This document shows positions 16,109 to 19,862 of a stretch of 19,862 nucleotides of DNA, in pieces. The stretch is from Pseudomonadota bacterium (lineage in GTDB: Bacteria; Desulfobacterota; Syntrophobacteria; Syntrophobacterales; Syntrophobacteraceae), in the NCBI GenBank assembly GCA_023416335.1, contig JAEZHY010000081.1, positions 1 through 19,862 of the forward strand, given 5' to 3'. Position numbers and translations under genes: made by a program. Position 1 is the first letter of the stretch, and the number at the start of each line of letters is the position of its first letter. Under the pieces are notes generated by a model that saw only the letters and a program-made list of their open reading frames with translations, was not told the origin of the DNA and did not search any database.

Positions 16109-17923
16109 ATGAGAATTCGCTACATCTACCTTCCCGATTATGGCCCTCTGAAGGAAGTTGCTGTCGTTTTTGGACAGAACGAACATATAATTGATCGTAA
16201 AGGGGCCATCAACTTTGTTGTTGGGCTTAATGGTTCCGGAAAATCCAGCCTGCTGAGGGCCATTTACGACATCTTTCACAGCCTTTCCAGAGAAGAGTTG
16301 CCTAAATTTCCCGTGACTATTGCCTATGACATTGAGAAGGGGCCGGAATACTGTACGACTGTTTTCCATCGGCCAAGAGGCCCGGCATCTGAGTGTTTTT
16401 TGGTGCCCACCCCGCATTGCCTCGCTTTTTCTGCTGCTGATGATTGGCAGGAATGGATAGAGACCAAGGCTGTAATCTCTTGGCGGGAGTGGCCTAATCA
16501 TGTGGCCGGCGACCAAATAAAGGGCAGCGGAGACTTGCGAAACTGGCTGCCGACCCGGGTAATGGCATATACTTCAGGCGCGCTCGATCTTTGGCAATCC
16601 ATGATGTACCCGGTCTTGTCCGATGATGAACTCGTGGGTTTCCCCGAAGCCAATCAAGAGAGGCCCTATGGGTGGACGGCGGAACGCGAATATGCTGACA
16701 CTCGGACATTTAATATTCAAAGTCTACAGCGAAATAGCGATTTTGAAGTAAGTCCGTTCAATGACCGTTGTTTTCTGGTGTCGTCAGAGGATATTCATCT
16801 AGCGGCCATTTCATTAGGCATCTGGAAAGGCGCTCTGGATTTTGAGGAAAATCCTGAAGATTCGCACAAGGAGGCTCTACGCCGAAGGTGCCTTGGCCAA
16901 ATAGAATCCAGATCTGGTCATACGGGGGATGATGTCGTTAGGCGGCTTTTAAATGAGGTGGATTGGCTCTGGCCAACGCATGTCAGCTTTCTCTTCTCCA
17001 GTGATGCAGACGTTCCACGCTATGCTGCAGACCCCGTCAGATGTTTCTGGCTGCATGCTCTGGCTGATACGGTTATTCGCCATCCGCTCGATGAAAGCCT
17101 TTCTGTCGTGGCTTTAGGATCGCGATCTCCCGTAAGCCCCGAAGATCTGGTGGGCAACGAATCTCTGGAACCGATTCTAAAACTCGGTGGGGAATCAATG
17201 CGGAACGCGCGGTGTGGAGCCGAAGCTTTACGTCGGCTTTTCGCCGGCGAACAGAATGCGGAGGAAAGCCTATGGAGCATCTTCCAAGCTCTGAGTTTAT
17301 GGCGAGCATCGGGGTTACTCAGGAAAGCGCAACTCACCTTAAAACGTATCTGTAAAGTACGCATAGATGACCAGCTTGATGACTGCATCATCAGTTACTC
17401 GAGCTTGAGCGATGGAGAGCAGATGCTGCTTGGCCGAATGGCTTTATTGCTCCTGTTGCGAGGTCAGAACAACAGTCTTGTGCTGCTCGATGAACCGGAG
17501 ACGCATTTCAATGATTCCTGGAAGCGCCGGATCATCGACATCGTAGACGACAGCATTCTCAAGAACACCGCGGCCCATGTAATCGTATCCACGCACACGA
17601 GCTTAACACTGACCGATGTTTTTTCCTGCGAGATCACCTGTCTTTCCAAGGAAGAGGGCGGCACAACTGCGCGACAGGTAGCATATCCCACATTCGGCGC
17701 TGACCCTGGACGTATCCTGCTCAATGTATTCGGCGCCCCCGATATCATAGGTGAACGTGCCGCGGAATTCCTGCGCAGCAAGCTGGACCCCGCGACGTGG
17801 CCTTCTGAAGATCGCGAGAAACTTCGTACGCTAATTGATGAGATAGGAAGTGGCTGGCCACGCGCCAAGCTCATGGAAATACTTGACGAACTAGAGAATT
17901 CCGATGCTTCATCCGATTCCTGA
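16109..17923 (+). CDS. restriction-associated AAA/ABC-type ATPase (PtuA-like)
   Basis: A 604-residue ATPase of the SMC/RecF/OLD-like class. Walker A is GLNGSGKS (39-46), close to the N-terminus. The ABC signature is SLSDGEQ (432-438), Walker B LVLLDEPETH (457-466), with an H-loop histidine in VSTHTS (about 494). The insert between Walker A and signature is about 385 residues and helical, with little long coiled coil, so it is not a Rad50-type protein. I see no TOPRIM or HEPN domain, so the nuclease activity must be supplied by a partner. It follows hsdS by 4 bases and overlaps the HNH gene by 20 bases. ATPases of this kind beside type I systems are a known annotated class, and an ATPase plus HNH pair is the layout of Septu (PtuA/PtuB). 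The functional link to Septu is inference. Confidence 0.85.
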   Translation: MRIRYIYLPDYGPLKEVAVVFGQNEHIIDRKGAINFVVGLNGSGKSSLLRAIYDIFHSLSREELPKFPVTIAYDIEKGPEYCTTVFHRPRGPASECFLVPTPHCLAFSAADDWQEWIETKAVISWREWPNHVAGDQIKGSGDLRNWLPTRVMAYTSGALDLWQSMMYPVLSDDELVGFPEANQERPYGWTAEREYADTRTFNIQSLQRNSDFEVSPFNDRCFLVSSEDIHLAAISLGIWKGALDFEENPEDSHKEALRRRCLGQIESRSGHTGDDVVRRLLNEVDWLWPTHVSFLFSSDADVPRYAADPVRCFWLHALADTVIRHPLDESLSVVALGSRSPVSPEDLVGNESLEPILKLGGESMRNARCGAEALRRLFAGEQNAEESLWSIFQALSLWRASGLLRKAQLTLKRICKVRIDDQLDDCIISYSSLSDGEQMLLGRMALLLLLRGQNNSLVLLDEPETHFNDSWKRRIIDIVDDSILKNTAAHVIVSTHTSLTLTDVFSCEITCLSKEEGGTTARQVAYPTFGADPGRILLNVFGAPDIIGERAAEFLRSKLDPATWPSEDREKLRTLIDEIGSGWPRAKLMEILDELENSDASSDS

Positions 17924-18965
17924 TTCTACAGAAAGAACGCGTTTGCTGGAAGTTGTCGAAATGCAGCGTGTATTGATTGGAGCACTCTGCCATCTCGCTG
18001 AGCGCTCTACAGTTGATAGATCCTGGCTGGAGACTATATGGCCTGCAATACCAGTCGACTGGATCAGGAGGTTCTGGACAAATGATAAAGGCAGTCGAGC
18101 AAAATGGATACTGCTAATCGCCGCCGCCACCCCAATGGACAAGCGAGAAATCCTCGGATTAGTAGCGGAACAGCTTCGTTTCGATGAACTATACAAGACC
18201 CCACCCACCGTTCGGCTCACCCAGCACAACTGGGGGCAGCCGGTATTTGCCGCAGTGAACAATCTACTAAAATCGTTTTACGCGCCGCTATTCTACAAAC
18301 ATGAAGGTTTCCAGAATTCAACCGGGAAGGCATTTCACAAAGAGCATTTCATATCCGGGTTCAGTCCGCGTGTCCGTATCTGCCCTTATACCGATTTTCC
18401 CATGCAGGATACAAAGCTTGATCACTTCCTGCCTAAGGACCAATTTCCAATGTTATCCTGCCACCCGGACAATTTGATCCCGTGCAGCTCAGATGCAAAC
18501 AGTGGCAGTCATAAAGGCACTAAAATCCCTCTCGATCCTCATCGACACGACCAAGCTGGAAATTGGTTTCACCCCAGGTTGCGAAGCGCAGTCGACACAT
18601 TCCGCCTGGAATTCCCAGCAAGCACGGCTCCACAACCAGTGGTGAGTTTTGTTGCTATATCTGCTCAGGACCAGACTCGATTGAATAACATGGTGCAAAT
18701 GTTCGGGCTCAGTGATCTATGGGGGAGCTACCTTGATGATGAAGTTCAGAGCGTAGCCAATGATGTAAATGGTTGGCTGCAGTATGATGGCCAAGAACCA
18801 TCACAAGCGAATGTGAAAAAGTACGTCTTGCGTCGCGCCCATCAGGAGAAAAATCGCATCGGACGGGACGGTTTGGCGACAGTAAAGTCATTTTATTACG
18901 AACACATCGCCAGTACTCCAGTTCTTCTAGATCAGATAATTCGCGTCTGCTCACACGGAGCATAA
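17904..18965 (+). CDS. HNH-like nuclease, PtuB-like partner of the ATPase
   Basis: A 353-residue protein. The HNH core lies at about 158-205: CPYTD (C160), LDHFLPK (D173, H174), HPDNLIP (N190), C194, and DANSGSHKG (N199, H203, K204). The pattern matches HNH proteins of the kind CPxC...DHxLPK...NLxPxC..CN..KG. However, one cysteine of each expected zinc pair is replaced (T163, A198), and the final metal-binding position appears to be N199, or H203 if shifted. The 150 residues before the core are helical, and about 150 residues follow. The start ATG lies 20 bases inside the ATPase gene, with AGAG upstream; such overlap argues for coupled synthesis and a complex. The family is recognised only by motif, so the nuclease call is moderate; the PtuB analogy rests on gene order. 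Confidence 0.75.
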   Translation: MLHPIPDSTERTRLLEVVEMQRVLIGALCHLAERSTVDRSWLETIWPAIPVDWIRRFWTNDKGSRAKWILLIAAATPMDKREILGLVAEQLRFDELYKTPPTVRLTQHNWGQPVFAAVNNLLKSFYAPLFYKHEGFQNSTGKAFHKEHFISGFSPRVRICPYTDFPMQDTKLDHFLPKDQFPMLSCHPDNLIPCSSDANSGSHKGTKIPLDPHRHDQAGNWFHPRLRSAVDTFRLEFPASTAPQPVVSFVAISAQDQTRLNNMVQMFGLSDLWGSYLDDEVQSVANDVNGWLQYDGQEPSQANVKKYVLRRAHQEKNRIGRDGLATVKSFYYEHIASTPVLLDQIIRVCSHGA

Positions 18966-18980
18966 CTTTAAACCTGAATT

Positions 18981-19174
18981 GCTCCGTATCAACATCATTG
19001 GTTTTTCCTGCTCACCTTGATGCGGAGCTGGTGCGTTGTCGGAAGCGGCTCGCTTCTGCTGGCGCGCATCACAGTGTATTGCCAGCCGGGATCAGGAGTT
19101 GCCTTTGAGGCAACGCCCATGGGCTTTTTTCGCGCAAGCTTGCCATAGCATCCTCCATTGTTTTTCAACAGGAG
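18981..19174 (+). ncRNA. cluster of RNA-like hairpins with T6 tract after the HNH gene
   Basis: Starting 16 bases after the HNH stop there are consecutive paired elements. A 10-bp stem with one G-U pair joins 18981-18990 to 19019-19028. Then come GAAGCG-GCT-CGCTTC (19042-19056), GCTGGC...GCCAGC (19058-19063 with 19081-19086), and GTTGCCT-TTG-AGGCAAC (19098-19114). A GCCCATGGGC palindrome follows, running into TTTTTT (19115-19130). Beyond it CTCC...TTG pairs with CAA...GGAG (19153-19174), placing the next ORF's Shine-Dalgarno in a stem. This density of structure suits a structured leader or small RNA ending in a terminator. It could also serve as the 3' end of the defence operon. No known RNA class is recognised. 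Confidence 0.4.
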
Positions 19175-19180
19175 TTTAAC

Positions 19181-19267
19181 ATGGCAAATGCATCAATACT
19201 GATGGATTGGGATTTATTTGCAGATAAATCAAAATACCGGATAAAAATTCGCACTGTCTCCAACTGA
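19181..19267 (+). CDS. 28-residue ORF, possibly a truncated gene start
   Basis: An ATG with a good Shine-Dalgarno (CAGGAG, 6 bases spacing) opens a 28-codon frame starting MANASILMDWDLFADKSKYR and ending TGA. The strength of the initiation site and the structured leader before it are out of proportion to so short a product. It may therefore be the beginning of a longer gene lost by rearrangement, or a genuine small peptide. I cannot assign a function. Confidence 0.3.
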   Translation: MANASILMDWDLFADKSKYRIKIRTVSN

Positions 19268-19307
19268 GCCGGGAATTATCGAGAGATATCCACAGATATA
19301 CCTCCCC

Positions 19308-19862
19308 CTAATCCGCGGGCTTGATCCAGACTGCCAGGAGGAAGGCCCCAGTATTCAGTCCCCGGGATTCTCCGTCTTTTTCAATTCCCCTTGCCCGCCC
19401 GGGATCTTCATTCTTTTCGAAGTGGATAGCCGTCCTTGTAATCGCCGGGAAAGGTGCGAGCGCAGCCATTTCGGCCGGGGACCTGAAATATGCGTGTTGG
19501 AAGATGGCATGCCCTTCTTTTGCAGCCGCCTTTCTCCGGGTCGCCCAGGGGCTCAGGCTGTTGAGGCTTGCAACCACTACCAGGCCGCCCGGCCGGGTAA
19601 CTCGGAAAAGTTCGGCAACGCCGCCGCGGGCATCTTCGAGAAATTCGATCGCGGTCACGGACACGGTCTTGTCAAACGACCCCTCGGGAAAAGGAAGACT
19701 GCGCATGTCTCCCTGGACGCAACGAAAGGCCTGACCGGCAAATTTCGTCCCGGCCCGCCGCAGCATGGGAAAGGAGAGTTCGAGCCCGGTGACCAGCGCA
19801 CCAGCCGCCAGCAGGTCCCGGGTGAAAATACCCGTTCCGCATCCGACGTCCAGGATCCGTTC
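19308..19862 (-). CDS. class I SAM-dependent methyltransferase (partial, start beyond window)
   Basis: The minus-strand frame stays open to the window end, giving 184 residues without a start. It begins in the window with SAM motif I (ERILDVGCGTGIF), followed by the acidic ribose-binding residue in VTGLELS, motif II-like VQGDMRSLPFPEGSFD, and motif III-like LFRVTRPGGLVVVASLNS. This is the UbiE/Methyltransf_11 pattern of small-molecule methyltransferases. The C-terminal half (YFRSPAEMAALAPF...) is the usual variable part, and the substrate is unknown. The internal ATG at 19766 is not the start because motif I lies upstream of it. G+C content returns to the level of the left flank, so this gene probably marks the host chromosome beyond the inserted cassette. 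Confidence 0.85.
   Translation of the reverse strand, partial: ERILDVGCGTGIFTRDLLAAGALVTGLELSFPMLRRAGTKFAGQAFRCVQGDMRSLPFPEGSFDKTVSVTAIEFLEDARGGVAELFRVTRPGGLVVVASLNSLSPWATRRKAAAKEGHAIFQHAYFRSPAEMAALAPFPAITRTAIHFEKNEDPGRARGIEKDGESRGLNTGAFLLAVWIKPAD

Noticed and set aside
16109..18965. Retron of the Eco7 type (which uses PtuA/PtuB-like effectors)
   Set aside because: No reverse transcriptase gene is present in the window, and there is no msr/msd-like inverted-repeat RNA upstream of the ATPase, whose gene begins 4 bases after hsdS.
18981..19174. tRNA gene or tRNA-derived attachment site
   Set aside because: The stems do not form a cloverleaf with D, anticodon and T-arm signatures, and no CCA or GTTCRA-like T-loop is present.
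8601..19307. Matching direct repeats at the two ends of the defence cassette as attachment sites
   Set aside because: Comparing 8601-9110 with 18966-19307 by eye shows no shared repeat longer than a few bases; an alignment could find a degenerate one, but I cannot support it.
1..19862. CRISPR array or complete insertion sequence
   Set aside because: I found no regularly spaced identical repeats and no transposase, integrase or terminal inverted repeats.

Overview
The window looks like a chromosomal segment of a Gram-negative bacterium with moderately high G+C. The gene order rlmE-yebC-ruvC-ruvA-ruvB, beside a pyruvate-phosphate-dikinase-like gene and a pentapeptide-repeat gene, would suit a deltaproteobacterium (Desulfobacterota, perhaps Syntrophobacter-like). 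That placement is inference from style and gene order; no rRNA or other marker settles it.

Left part (1-4640): a small unrecognised protein that may begin before the window, a gene-free stretch, then a pentapeptide-repeat protein on the + strand. It converges on a minus-strand pair: an Af1521-like macrodomain protein and, 126 bp downstream with its own extended -10 promoter, a large protein. This large protein has the ATP-binding and phosphohistidine domains of PEP synthase but an unfamiliar C-terminus in place of the PEP/pyruvate barrel.

Middle (4733-8616): a housekeeping cluster on the + strand. rlmE (23S rRNA 2'-O-methyltransferase) has a plausible sigma70 promoter and is followed at 12 bp by yebC. 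Then come a nested hairpin and ruvC-ruvA-ruvB, the Holliday-junction resolvase and branch-migration motor. ruvC and ruvA overlap by 4 bp.

Right part (9111-18965): a tightly packed five-gene defence operon, hsdR-hsdM-hsdS-ATPase-HNH, with junctions of 9 bp gap, 8 bp overlap, 4 bp gap and 20 bp overlap. The first three encode a type I restriction-modification enzyme; HsdM and HsdS both carry long C-terminal extensions. The last two encode an ABC/SMC-type ATPase and an HNH-like nuclease, a pairing that resembles Septu (PtuA/PtuB). This is the strongest candidate for an under-described system: a type I R-M enzyme genetically welded to a Septu-like second module.

The cassette is bounded by about 500 bp without a recognisable gene on the left (8601-9110). 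On the right (18966-19300) lies a compact run of RNA-like hairpins, a T6 tract and a 28-codon ORF whose Shine-Dalgarno is in a hairpin; this may be a remnant of a mobile element. The window ends in a minus-strand SAM-dependent methyltransferase gene that is cut by the window edge.
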